Below are positions 35,218 to 44,094 of a stretch of 64,000 nt of DNA, piece by piece. The stretch's first letter is position 1, and each line of letters begins with the position of its first letter. This DNA is from Symsagittifera roscoffensis (lineage: Eukaryota > Xenacoelomorpha > Acoela > Convolutidae), in assembly GCF_963678635.1 (NCBI RefSeq), contig NC_087066.1:16799275-16863274 (forward strand), in the 5' to 3' direction. The notes beneath the pieces were generated by a model. The model ran no database searches and was not told the origin of the DNA. It worked only from the letters and a program-made list of their open reading frames with translations. A program made the position numbers and the translations under genes.

Positions 35218-35625
35218 ATGATTTCAACTTTCGATTTAAAACTCATTCATGAAATTTTTATAGACTTAAAATCACAATATCCAGACAAATCAGTCAGATT
35301 TCAGTATTTTTTAGCCACTTGTTTGTATTTGGATGCTGATATTAATTTGGATTTTGTTTTGAAAAACAGACCATATGGTGGTTTAATTGGAATAGACAAT
35401 TCGTCGCTCGACAAACACTTGAAACATTTCAAATTTCTTAGAATACATGCTATTTTGCATGACGCAGCAGGATATTTGCAAGAAAAAAATCATATCGGTC
35501 CTGGGTACACATATGTTTTGCCTTGTCCAATAAAAAACTGTTACCTGGGTCACGTGACAGGTATTGCGTTTTGCTTATTTCTTAAAACATTCAAACCAAA
35601 GTTATTTCGTTTGTTGGAATGTTGA
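35218..35625 (+). CDS. 135-aa HD-motif accessory protein, second tandem copy
   Basis: Intact and identical in protein to 34146-34553. In this unit the downstream order is the same as in Pol-1 (exonuclease-like gene, then the paralogue pair), so this is the copy in the ancestral context. Confidence 0.65.
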   Translation: MISTFDLKLIHEIFIDLKSQYPDKSVRFQYFLATCLYLDADINLDFVLKNRPYGGLIGIDNSSLDKHLKHFKFLRIHAILHDAAGYLQEKNHIGPGYTYVLPCPIKNCYLGHVTGIAFCLFLKTFKPKLFRLLEC

Positions 35626-35634
35626 GTGAAAGTC

Positions 35635-36222
35635 ATGTTAACCCAAAGAAAGAAAACTAAAAATCTGTTTTTCAACCATCTCATTATTTTAGATATTGAA
35701 GGATTTAAATGTGGCAAGAAACCTTTGATCATAAAGACACTTTCCGTTTGCTCTGCTAATACAATTGATACAATTCATTTTCTGCCACCAGTTCAATTCA
35801 ACAATTTATCAAGAGAAGAGAAAAAAGCTTATAATTGGGTATCTAAATTTCTACACGGGCTCCGTTGGGACGAAGGTGAATACCCTTACTCATATTAGGA
35901 TCAAATTTTTGACAGCATTCGTTTGAGGAACCCAAATTCCCATTTTTTTGCTAAAGGTACACAAAAATCTGTTTTATTAGCTGAATACTTGAAATTACCC
36001 GTGACCAATTTGGAAGATATTGGCTGCCCAAAGATTGAACAGTTATTGGGTCAAGAAAAACATATTTGCAAACGACATTCTCATTTACTTCCCTGGCATC
36101 AATTATTAAAGCATTGTACCCGTAGAAAATCTAAAGTTTTTTTCGATTGGTTACAAAATGAACTGTCCAATGATGCAAACAACCTTATCTCCAAATTTGG
36201 TGGTTTACGCTTCAATGACTAA
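35635..36222 (+). pseudogene. exonuclease-like accessory gene of Pol-2 with TAG
   Basis: One frame runs from the ATG at 35635 to the TAA at 36220-36222, interrupted only by a TAG at 35896-35898. It has LDIEGF, KELSV (Glu replaced by Thr in this copy), then after the stop FAKGTQKS, NLEDIGCPK and the Cys/His cluster. The stop codon lies only a few codons from the TGA in the Pol-1 copy but is a different change. The 3' end overlaps the next gene's ATG. Confidence 0.55.
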
Positions 36223-36697
36223 TCAGAGTCCTGAAAACAGTTTAACACCAAGAATTAAAGTTACTCTTACGCGGACAGGCATATTAGATTGTCGAGGAAA
36301 ACCTCTCCTGCAAAAACTCGAACAAATTACACTGAACGATATCGAAATCGATAATTTACGGAAATTTTTTACAGTTCTTGACTACTTTCACCTGTACAAT
36401 GTCCAGACTCCAGGAACTTCGCCAGTCAATTCCGTTGTTCAATCTCAACCTGGAAGGGCTCCAACCTCAGCTGGAGAGAAAAGACAAATCCATTTGCATG
36501 ACCATCAGCTTCCAGCTGAACTGAAAGAATTAGTCAAAACTGATAACGTTGAGGAAATACATTTAGGTCAAGCCACTATCAGAGTTGCTGCTCATTTTGT
36601 TGTAAAGTTCAAATCTAATTGTAACCATGACAAATTCACAAAATATGAGTTTTTCTTCATTGAACGAGGAGTTGATTTGCCTGTTGAACCGAAATGA
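36158..36697 (+). CDS. 160-179-aa accessory protein (intact copy)
   Basis: The frame is open from the ATG at 36158. The ATG at 36215, overlapping the previous stop as ATGACTAA, is an equally likely start and gives 160 residues. The N-terminal half has a strand-rich pattern (RIKVTLTRTG, LEQITLNDIEID); a Ser/Pro linker follows; the C-terminal half (LPAELKELV to the end) aligns with the next 98-aa protein. No catalytic residues stand out. The frameshift in Pol-1 does not occur here. Confidence 0.7.
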   Translation: MNCPMMQTTLSPNLVVYASMTNQSPENSLTPRIKVTLTRTGILDCRGKPLLQKLEQITLNDIEIDNLRKFFTVLDYFHLYNVQTPGTSPVNSVVQSQPGRAPTSAGEKRQIHLHDHQLPAELKELVKTDNVEEIHLGQATIRVAAHFVVKFKSNCNHDKFTKYEFFFIERGVDLPVEPK

Positions 36698-36795
36698 CGA
36701 ATCACATATATATGCCAAGTTTTGTGAATCATAATAAATATACTTATTGCTTGTTTTCATTTTCTTTTGATCTTGTGTGATTACTAGTTGCTAAC

Positions 36796-37092
36796 ATGTC
36801 GTGTTTGGAAATTCAAAATTTCAAAAAAATATTTTTGCCAAAAGAAAACACACAAAATGTGAGTTTAACAGGTGAGAATTTACCAAAAGAGTTATTAGAC
36901 GAAATCAGTACCGGAAACGTAGAAAAAATTGTTCGGATACTTCTGACAGACAAAAACATAGCAAGATATATAATAAAATACAAACCAAACGGCAATAGAT
37001 CAGAGAGAAAAAAAGGCGATTGGTATGCAGTTGTAACTATCCACCTTGATACAAATAAGCAAAAAAAGTCTTCCAGTAAACATGGAAATTGA
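36796..37092 (+). CDS. 98-aa accessory protein, paralogue of the preceding gene
   Basis: It is nearly identical to the Pol-1 copy at 200-496. The conserved blocks LPKELLD, GNVEKI, ARYIIKYK and a final beta-like stretch (WYAVVTIHL) align with the C-terminal half of the gene just upstream. Its last 11 bases overlap the ATG of the membrane-protein gene. Function unknown. Confidence 0.75.
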   Translation: MSCLEIQNFKKIFLPKENTQNVSLTGENLPKELLDEISTGNVEKIVRILLTDKNIARYIIKYKPNGNRSERKKGDWYAVVTIHLDTNKQKKSSSKHGN

Positions 37093-37372
37093 AGAAACCA
37101 CCACTGTCGAGAACAATGATTGCGACTTTGTAGACATTGGTGGTGCCAAACAGTCTTTATCTCACGAAAACAGATCTTGGAAATTTTGTAATTCTGTTTC
37201 TCTTCCGTCTGCAGAAGTTGTCTTTTTCACACAAGTCTGTTTCATTTTCATTTTGCTCTCTTTATCGATTTCAAAACTGTCTTTTTACAACCTTAGTTGT
37301 GATGAGACTGCCATTTGGCTTTCAATACTATCCAGTACAGTTGGTTACATGTTACCCAATCCCAAGTTATAA
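37082..37372 (+). CDS. 96-aa two-TM Polinton protein
   Basis: The ATG at 37082 was chosen over upstream TTG codons. The N-terminal ~45 residues are polar and acidic. Two hydrophobic segments follow, VFFTQVCFIFILLSLSI and WLSILSSTVGYML, and it ends in LPNPKL, an ending I associate with small Polinton membrane proteins. It ends 2 bases before the ATPase ATG. A structural or egress role by analogy with membrane proteins of related viruses is inference. Confidence 0.7.
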   Translation: MEIEETTTVENNDCDFVDIGGAKQSLSHENRSWKFCNSVSLPSAEVVFFTQVCFIFILLSLSISKLSFYNLSCDETAIWLSILSSTVGYMLPNPKL

Positions 37373-37374
37373 TA

Positions 37375-38067
37375 ATGAATAAGATCATTTCAACAAAAGA
37401 TCGTCTGTTTATGTCCGTTTCAGGTCCCTCGGGATCTGGCAAAACTGATTTAATTTTTCAAATGCTTCTCAAAGGTACATTCTATCCATCGTATAACAAG
37501 ATATTTTATTTTTATCTTCACGATCAACCCAAATACCGTTCCTTTGTTTCTCACAACAAATTTGATATTGAATTTATAAAATTGTCCAGCTTTGAAATTG
37601 TTAATAACTTACGGGATTGTATGATTGTCTTTGATGATACCTGTGAAGAAATTTTTAATGAAAAAGATTTTGTTAAATTAGCTACAGCAGGTCGACATAA
37701 AAATGTTCATGTTATTTATGTCAAGCACAATTTATTTCAGCAAAGTAAGCAATCACGTACAATGGATTTGAATACAACTCACTTAATTTTGTTCAAATCA
37801 CCACGAGACATTCAACAAATTGATTATTTAGGCAGACAGTTGAATAATGCAAAATTCCTCCGTCATGCGTATCAGTTAGCAACGAAAGAAGATTTCGGTC
37901 ATCTGTTGATAGACTTGGATCCCAAAACTTCAGAATGTCTTCGTTATTCGTCAAACATAGTTCCACCATCACCAACCATTTTCTATTTGCCATCCTCAAA
38001 AGCAGTTATCACATCTCTTGAAAATGAAAGAGAAAGAATTATGTATATTGAAGCAAATGCTCAATAG
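37375..38067 (+). CDS. FtsK/HerA-type genome-packaging ATPase (A32-like)
   Basis: This 230-aa enzyme is predicted to power DNA packaging into capsids. Walker A GPSGSGKT is at residues 17-24. Walker B is MIVFDD with Asp at 87-88. The later AGRHKNVHVIYVKHNL stretch is the sensor-region pattern of A32-like ATPases in Polintons and related viruses. The ATG at 37375 places the P-loop close to the N-terminus, as usual. The gene is intact. It overlaps the next gene at ATGCTCAATAG. Confidence 0.9.
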   Translation: MNKIISTKDRLFMSVSGPSGSGKTDLIFQMLLKGTFYPSYNKIFYFYLHDQPKYRSFVSHNKFDIEFIKLSSFEIVNNLRDCMIVFDDTCEEIFNEKDFVKLATAGRHKNVHVIYVKHNLFQQSKQSRTMDLNTTHLILFKSPRDIQQIDYLGRQLNNAKFLRHAYQLATKEDFGHLLIDLDPKTSECLRYSSNIVPPSPTIFYLPSSKAVITSLENERERIMYIEANAQ

Positions 38068-38314
38068 TCGCCATTGTAGATCAATTTTGACAGGAGCTGA
38101 TTCAAACTTTATTAGATTTCTTTGCGATTGTTTTGTAAATGTTTTTCTGGGACATGTTCCAGCTAACAAGAGTTTCATCGAGAGTAAGAAAATACCATTT
38201 GGAAAAATTGTTGACCCTAAGTTTAGTATCCGAGAAAAACGAAAAGTTTTGGCAAACAATATTTCACTGGTTAAATCAATCGGAGAATCGTGTTACATTT
38301 ACCTGAAAAACTAG
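38057..38314 (+). CDS. 85-aa Polinton protein of unknown function
   Basis: It starts at the ATG inside the ATPase stop region. The composition and pattern (hydrophobic helices, NVFLGHVP, then a conserved basic REKRKVL segment) match a small gene I recall next to the ATPase in many Polintons. It is probably all-helical. No catalytic residue is visible; a virion core or DNA-binding role is possible only by its basic C-terminal half. Confidence 0.65.
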   Translation: MLNSRHCRSILTGADSNFIRFLCDCFVNVFLGHVPANKSFIESKKIPFGKIVDPKFSIREKRKVLANNISLVKSIGESCYIYLKN

Positions 38315-38324
38315 AACCTTAAGC

Positions 38325-39266
38325 ATGTATGCTGAAGAATTCATCCTCATTCCTCGAAAAACATATGCTCCAGATGAAAAAACTGCACCACAATCTCAAA
38401 TCCTTCATAATCCATTAATTAACGACAAATCATCTCAACTCAATTACATACAACGATTTCGAGAACGAAATATCAGCCGTGACTCTCCACCACCATTAAA
38501 CCCAACATCTCCTATTCCTTTATCCCCTAGTAATGTAGTACCAAATCTTCGAAAAAGAAATTTATCTGCACTTACTAATTTAAGTGGTGATGGTGATGAT
38601 GAAACAGAAGAAAATATTGAATCATACAATTCTCAGCAGCAGACAAGTTCAAAGAGATTAGAAAAAAAGGATGAAAAAAGTTATGGAAAAACCGCTGAAG
38701 TGTTTCGAAAGGTTATGGAATCCATTCAAGAGCTATTGGAAGCTAATAAATTGGAAAGGGCAAACATAGTGCTGAAGCAGTTGTTCAAAGTTGAATCCTT
38801 GACATTAGACGTTGACGGATATGTTCTAATTCAAGGAAAACCAACACTCGTTAAAATTGAATCCTTTTTGTACGATACACAGCAAAACACAAAAAAACTT
38901 GAGGGTGTTTTTTATCCTCAAATTTTTAAAGAACTGATTCTTGATCCTAGCTTAGTGTCTAACACTTATGCCAAACAGATTCTCCGCTCGCTTAAGAGCG
39001 AAGCAGCTAAGCCCTCAACTTCTTCCTCCTTCGTCTCCGACAAGCCGACAACTGAGGACTCGAAGAGATCGAAACCCTCCTCTTCGAAGACTCGATCGAC
39101 AACTTTCAAACCCAAAACCAAGCAATCCGACAAAAGAAAAACCCAGAAAAAAGAATTTTTCCCCAACACCAACGACGACGATGACGACGATGATAAAAAC
39201 TATGAAAGCAGTAAAGAATCGTTTGCGACGACGTCAACAAAAGAATGGAAATCCTACTATCAGTGA
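38325..39266 (+). CDS. 313-aa Polinton protein preceding integrase
   Basis: It begins MYAEEFILIPR, an N-terminus I recognise from Polinton proteins at this position. Residues ~15-110 are disordered and Pro/Ser-rich. Residues ~120-225 form a folded part (KVMESIQELLEA, DVDGYVLIQGKP, FYPQIFKEL). The C-terminus is Ser/Lys-rich with an Asp run near 285-292. Its 3' end overlaps the integrase start in another frame. Function unknown; intact in this element. Confidence 0.7.
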   Translation: MYAEEFILIPRKTYAPDEKTAPQSQILHNPLINDKSSQLNYIQRFRERNISRDSPPPLNPTSPIPLSPSNVVPNLRKRNLSALTNLSGDGDDETEENIESYNSQQQTSSKRLEKKDEKSYGKTAEVFRKVMESIQELLEANKLERANIVLKQLFKVESLTLDVDGYVLIQGKPTLVKIESFLYDTQQNTKKLEGVFYPQIFKELILDPSLVSNTYAKQILRSLKSEAAKPSTSSSFVSDKPTTEDSKRSKPSSSKTRSTTFKPKTKQSDKRKTQKKEFFPNTNDDDDDDDKNYESSKESFATTSTKEWKSYYQ

Positions 39267-40196
39267 AGAAAAGAAACTCAAATTACTCTACACGAAAGGT
39301 CCAGCTGCATTTGGTAGCGTTAAAAATTTAACAACTGCTAGTCAACTCTCACCAAAAAAAGTTAAAATTTTCTGAGATCTCAATCATCACATACAAAGTA
39401 TGGATTGTTTCGTAAAACATATCCTCGGCTAAAAGTGATTGTTAACGATATCAACGAAATTTGGTCTCTTGACTTGGCTTATGTTGATAAATTGGCTAAA
39501 TATAACCGAGGGGTACGATATTTATTAGTTGCTGTCGATTGTCTCTCTCGCTACTTACGAGTGGAACCCCTGAAGACCAAATATGCTAAAGAAACAACCG
39601 AAGCTTTCAAAAAAATGATCAAAACAAAACAACCAAAAAAAGTTTGGGTTGACAAAGGCACCGAGTTTAAAGGAGAGTTCGAAAAGTTATGTACTAAACG
39701 AGAAATCATCAAATACAATACTCACAGTGAAAAAAAATCAGCGTTTGCCGAAAGAAACATTCGATCGCTGAAAAGTATTATCTACAAATACTTGGAGTTT
39801 GAATGGACTTACAGTTATATTGAAAAATTACAAAGTTTTGTTCAAACGATTAACTCACGCGTTAATAGAGTAACAAAATTGGCTCCAAACAAGGTCACAA
39901 GAAAACATGTACCTGCTTTAGTTTCATTAATTGCAAACAGTTCATCGAAGTTGGTACAGAAACCAAAATTTTATGTTGGTGACTATGTGCGAATAGCGAA
40001 GACTGACTTGCCTTTTAGAAAAGGTTACAAGCAGATTTTTACAGACGAAGTTTTTGAAATAGTTGCCATTCCTACTGTAAACCCTCCAACATACAGTCTC
40101 ATTGATGCGGAAAAGGAAGAAATCAGCGGAAAATTTTATGAAAAAGAACTTAGTTTAATTGGAAACAAAGCTGATTATAACGAAAATGGGCAGTGA
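39181..40196 (+). pseudogene. int: Polinton retroviral-type integrase, one frameshift
   Basis: The integrase inserts element DNA into the host. Possible starts are the ATGs at 39181, 39190 or 39202. The N-terminal part has LYTKGPAAFGSVKNL. A single-base shift in an A/T-rich string near 39360-39370 moves the reading to 39405-40196. The catalytic core shows SLDLAYVD (first Asp), KVWVDKGTEF (second Asp) and FAERN (Glu), the DDE triad. The C-terminal part has GDYVRI, FRKGYKQ and GKFYEKEL, typical of Polintons. Apart from the shift it appears complete. Confidence 0.9.
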
Positions 40197-41055
40197 TGAG
40201 TTTACTGTACATTTGATTTCAACAGCATCAATGGATTTTTTCCCAGACAACACTTTGGCCAGTTTTAGAATTTTTTGTAAAGAAGAAATAGCTTTAGACG
40301 GAGATTGGAGAGTTGCTCTCTCAGAAATAATTTTCCCCACAAAATTAAACAATGTTACTGATGAGGAATTTACGTACTTCAGAGCATCCGAAGTAGTAGC
40401 CAGTAAATCCAACGCTGGCAATCGGAATACAATTTCCAGACCCTACTATGGCGAAAAAGTTTTTATCAAATCAGGAGAGTACACTTTTATAGAACAATTG
40501 ATTAATGAGATAAAAACAAAACTCAAAGACAAAATTCATTTTGATGCGAGTCCTCAAGAAATCACGAATAGCATGAGCATTTGGATGAACGCAAATGAAG
40601 GAATCTCATTCCCAAGTCCCCAAATACCCAGTCTGTTAGGCTACAATGCAAAGCTTGATGAGAACGGTGAATATCACATTGGTTACAAAATGATACCCTC
40701 CTTCGATGCATCTTATGAGGGAAACGAACTGTACGAATCTCATTTCCCATATGACTTATCAAGTGGGACAAGTCTAATTTTTGTCTATATTGACATTATT
40801 CAATACCAAACTGTTGGTGATGCAAAGGCTCCATTGTTACGCGTCATTGATTCAAATAGACGCATCAAAAACGGTAGTGCCTGCAGCATTGAACCTAATC
40901 ATCGAAAAAACTTCACTAATTTAGACTACAAAAAATTATTCACTTCATCTGTACAATCAATATCGGTACAGTTGCGCACAGAAACTGGAAGACTAGTGCC
41001 CTTTGCAGGAACTGGTAAAGTTGTGTTGACTCTAAAATTCAAGCGCTTTGATTGA
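40186..41055 (+). CDS. penton-like minor capsid protein (single jelly-roll)
   Basis: The ATG at 40186 overlaps the integrase stop. The 289-aa protein begins with a FTVHLIS strand and has GDWRVALSEIIFP around residues 38-50, the pattern I associate with the Polinton penton-type minor capsid protein that occupies icosahedral vertices. The frame is intact. It lies directly upstream of the protein-VI-like and major capsid genes, the usual order. Confidence 0.8.
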   Translation: MGSDEFTVHLISTASMDFFPDNTLASFRIFCKEEIALDGDWRVALSEIIFPTKLNNVTDEEFTYFRASEVVASKSNAGNRNTISRPYYGEKVFIKSGEYTFIEQLINEIKTKLKDKIHFDASPQEITNSMSIWMNANEGISFPSPQIPSLLGYNAKLDENGEYHIGYKMIPSFDASYEGNELYESHFPYDLSSGTSLIFVYIDIIQYQTVGDAKAPLLRVIDSNRRIKNGSACSIEPNHRKNFTNLDYKKLFTSSVQSISVQLRTETGRLVPFAGTGKVVLTLKFKRFD

Positions 41056-41061
41056 AAACCA

Positions 41062-41484
41062 ATGGAACAATATTATGCAAAGCAAGCTTCACTTCCTCAT
41101 TTCTCTGGACACTACCGACAACGCGGCAGTGGATTTGGCGCTTTGGCTGCTGGTATTGGTCGTGTTGCTATACCGTTTGCACGACGGGTTATTCTACCGG
41201 CTGCGAAAAAACTGGGCAGAGAACTTTTGATGAGTGCAGCGCCAGAACTAATTGATGTCGCTATGAAAAAGAAGTCTCCTAAACAAGCATTGAAAAACAC
41301 TGTCACAAAAACTGCAAGAAAACAACTCGGTGGTGGTAGACGACGTCGTCGAAAGACACCAATGAATGGATTACGAAGAAGAAGGTCAGTAGGGGCTCGA
41401 AAAAGAAAAACAACCATTCGAAGAAAAACCAGACCAGTGAGAAGTCGAGCAGATTTTTTCTCGAACATCAAAAATGATCGCTAA
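41062..41484 (+). CDS. basic minor virion protein, adenovirus pVI/pX-like
   Basis: A 140-aa protein with an N-terminal Gly-rich segment (RGSGFGALAAGIG) leading into an amphipathic helix, then a very basic tail (GGRRRRRKTP, RKRKTTIRRK). This layout resembles the membrane-active or core proteins that adenovirus-type proteases process; GSGFG-like strings are candidate cleavage sites. DNA condensation is a likely role for the tail. The last 11 bases overlap the capsid gene start. Assignment is by layout only. Confidence 0.65.
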   Translation: MEQYYAKQASLPHFSGHYRQRGSGFGALAAGIGRVAIPFARRVILPAAKKLGRELLMSAAPELIDVAMKKKSPKQALKNTVTKTARKQLGGGRRRRRKTPMNGLRRRRSVGARKRKTTIRRKTRPVRSRADFFSNIKNDR

Positions 41485-42781
41485 TTTGTTACCCAATGAA
41501 GCTACCCATAGCTCTCTGGATTTGTTTGAAAAACAACCTCTTTTGATTACTTTTGAAAACGCTTTTGATCAAAAAATTGGACCTGTCTATTCACCCAATG
41601 GACCAATGCTTGAATTTGAAATCACCGGTGACCGTAATAATTTTGTTGACCTGCAAAAAATTTATTTGGAAATACGATGCAAAGCAACGCAATCAAATGG
41701 AGCTGATCTGCGATACGACAACACTGATCCTACTGTGTCTGATTCACCGTTCCTCGTAAACAACTCCCTGTATTCCCTTTTCTCTGACTGTACCCTCTCT
41801 GCTAATGGACTCAAAATTTCAAATGCCAATAGTAATTTTGCGCATAAAAGCTTTATTGGAACAGAATTTTCTAACAGCAAAGGAGCCAAGGATTCATGGC
41901 TTAAGTGTCAGGGATATCGTTTTGAAAACAATCCCGCTGCAATAGATGCAGCTGATTTCACATCTCAACGAGAACTGGTCCGTGAATCGAGGGAAATTTG
42001 GTTCTATGGACCCGCTGGAGTTGATTTTTTCACATGTGACAAACATTTGTTGAGCGGTGTTACCCTCAGACTTTCTTACAGACGTTCTCATGAAGACTTT
42101 CTCATTATATCGGAAGATGCTGCCAAGCATTACAAGCTGCAAATACTCGAAGCGAACCTATATGTTAGAAAAATGACTGTGACCGACCATGTGCTCTCTG
42201 CCATTGAATCAACTTTGCTCAAAACTCCTGCGAACTACCCATATCAAGAAGAAATTACAAAAACATTTCTTGCAACAGCTGGTCAGCGCAGCTGGCAACA
42301 GGAAGACATTTTTGCTCGTGAACCGGTGAGACAAATTATAATAGCATTGAACACAAATAATGCATTTCTAGGAACAAACCGAACGAATCCTTTTCATTAT
42401 CAAAAGTTTGGATTGGAGCAAGTTACCTTGAGACGGAACGGTTTACCAATAGCAAGTACACCAATCAGTACACAAGATCATAAACGTCTCTTCTTCAACA
42501 CACTATCAGCGCTAGGTTTGTTGCACTGCGGGCTGGGAATCACTCTGGATAACTACCAACAGCACTTTATTATGTGTTTTGATCTCACTAGCACACAGCA
42601 GGCAGCTCATGACTTCTTGCATCCAGAACTTACTAACTGCTCAGTTTCACTCGATCTTCAATTCTCAAACGCGTTGACAGCAAACCTTGAAATTTTTGTT
42701 TGGGGTATACGCTCATCCAATGTATTTATTACCTCCGACCGCAAAGTTACAAAGAACGTCCTTCCAATTTCGACCGTCTAA
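41474..42781 (+). CDS. major capsid protein, double jelly-roll type
   Basis: A 435-aa protein that would form the hexons of the icosahedral shell. It belongs, by pattern, to the family annotated in many invertebrates as F54H12.2-like. Recognisable strings are MLEFEITGDRNNFVDL near residue 40, a strand-rich middle, and HFIMCFDLTSTQ near the C-terminus. It lies between the pVI-like and protease genes, the standard Polinton position, and is fully open. The sequence supports potential virion formation, though particles have not been shown here. Confidence 0.85.
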   Translation: MIANLLPNEATHSSLDLFEKQPLLITFENAFDQKIGPVYSPNGPMLEFEITGDRNNFVDLQKIYLEIRCKATQSNGADLRYDNTDPTVSDSPFLVNNSLYSLFSDCTLSANGLKISNANSNFAHKSFIGTEFSNSKGAKDSWLKCQGYRFENNPAAIDAADFTSQRELVRESREIWFYGPAGVDFFTCDKHLLSGVTLRLSYRRSHEDFLIISEDAAKHYKLQILEANLYVRKMTVTDHVLSAIESTLLKTPANYPYQEEITKTFLATAGQRSWQQEDIFAREPVRQIIIALNTNNAFLGTNRTNPFHYQKFGLEQVTLRRNGLPIASTPISTQDHKRLFFNTLSALGLLHCGLGITLDNYQQHFIMCFDLTSTQQAAHDFLHPELTNCSVSLDLQFSNALTANLEIFVWGIRSSNVFITSDRKVTKNVLPISTV

Positions 42782-42783
42782 AA

Positions 42784-43230
42784 ATGGATAAAATTCAGTT
42801 GCAGGATCTCATTCAGAACTGTAAACATCTGAAATATAAGTTTCTTGGAGTATTTGCAGCGGACAATTTTCCACCTCACATCCAAAACAATATCTTTATG
42901 ATTGTGAACACTTCAAAATCAGATTCTCCGGGGACACATTGGATTGTGATATGCAACAGAAGAAATGTTTTATACTTCGCTGATCCTCTCGGTCTTCCTC
43001 TCTGGCAGTACACCAATCTGTATAAACGATTGAACGAGAATTTTCATCAAGTGACTGAAGTAATGACAAATTATCCCATGCAAGACTCAAACTCTACCAT
43101 GTGCGGTTCTTTTTGCATTTATATTGCACATTTGATTTATGATAAAAACTTTAATGGTGATGCTTCTGATTTTGCTTACATAAATGATCATGTTTTGAAA
43201 CGTTTTCTAACTCACATGCTTTCTCATTAA
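42784..43230 (+). CDS. adenain-type cysteine protease (maturation protease)
   Basis: A 148-aa protease of the Ulp1/adenovirus type. The catalytic pattern is H52 in THWIVI, D67 in FADPLG, Q100 in YPMQD and C107 in MCGSFC. GVFAADNFP near residue 25 is also typical. The ATG at 42784 follows the capsid stop by 2 bases. It should process capsid and core precursors. No lesion is visible. Confidence 0.9.
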   Translation: MDKIQLQDLIQNCKHLKYKFLGVFAADNFPPHIQNNIFMIVNTSKSDSPGTHWIVICNRRNVLYFADPLGLPLWQYTNLYKRLNENFHQVTEVMTNYPMQDSNSTMCGSFCIYIAHLIYDKNFNGDASDFAYINDHVLKRFLTHMLSH

Positions 43231-44094
43231 CTAACTATTTTATATGGCTGTTTTGTACACTTTTCAATTTCATTTTAAACATTACATTTTTTAGTAATTG
43301 ACATTTTTACCCAATTTTTAACTGAATAGCAGTAATCCGAGAAGTTAGATTACTATAGAAAAAATACAAAATCGATCTATGGGGGGATATCACCATACCA
43401 GCTACTGTTGCCTCCTTTCTGTACAATTTCCGGACGGGTTTCGAAACGCCCCCTTTCGGCTGAGAGTCGAGCGCCATGCGTTTTCCTCTACTCGGACCCC
43501 AAGAAATTTTGTTCCACTTCAATTTTATAGTAACAAGTTAGGTACAAGTTTTGATAATATTTCTGGGCACTTTTGGCTTTCATCAGTGTTCTTTTCAAGA
43601 TCTTAACCCACTACAACTTATTAGCTCTTTCAACCTTTCTATAAAATCAAAGCTTTTGTCATAGATTTCAGACGTTTATTTTTCAGTCTTCTGTAGACAC
43701 GGAAAATGGAAATGTCGAAATTTTCAAGCCAATTTCATTATTTTAGAGTTTTCAGTGTTGCAAAATTTTTCTTTGTTTTTTACTTTCATTTGGCTTAAAA
43801 AAACTTTTCATTCTTATTTCGGTCAAATTGATCATTAGCTTTTACCTAAATAGAGGTGGCGGCCGCCGCAATTGAAGAATTTTCCTTTCTTTGAGATTCA
43901 GCAATAAAACATGCATTTTTGAAGGAAATCGTTCACCGCAGCCAACAGTTAAGCTACGCTGCCAAAATCTGGTGCTTTCCTATTACATATAATAGGTATA
44001 TAACGTCCTTTTACATGTAAACAAGCCAATACCCCCAAACTTTAGAAGGGAAAATATAAACCGACCAAAACTTAATTCCATTCCCGTTTCCACA
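43231..44094. other. Pol-2 subterminal region, protease end
   Basis: No gene. It contains a GC-richer patch near 43430-43500 with GGGTTTCGAAACGCCCC, a perfect palindromic core. Just before the terminal repeat is CCACAACGTTCAGTGGGAAT, shared with the Pol-1 terminus. Confidence 0.55.

Larger units (their letters stand above)
33763..35906 (+). repeat. 1072-bp tandem duplication inside the accessory cassette
   Basis: Units are 33763-34834 and 34835-35906, joined at a CAAA microhomology. They differ at only a few bases. Each unit holds the 3' end of the HUH-motif gene, the complete 135-aa gene and the 5' half of the exonuclease-like gene. Pol-1 has a single copy, so the duplication arose in Pol-2. 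Confidence 0.9.
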
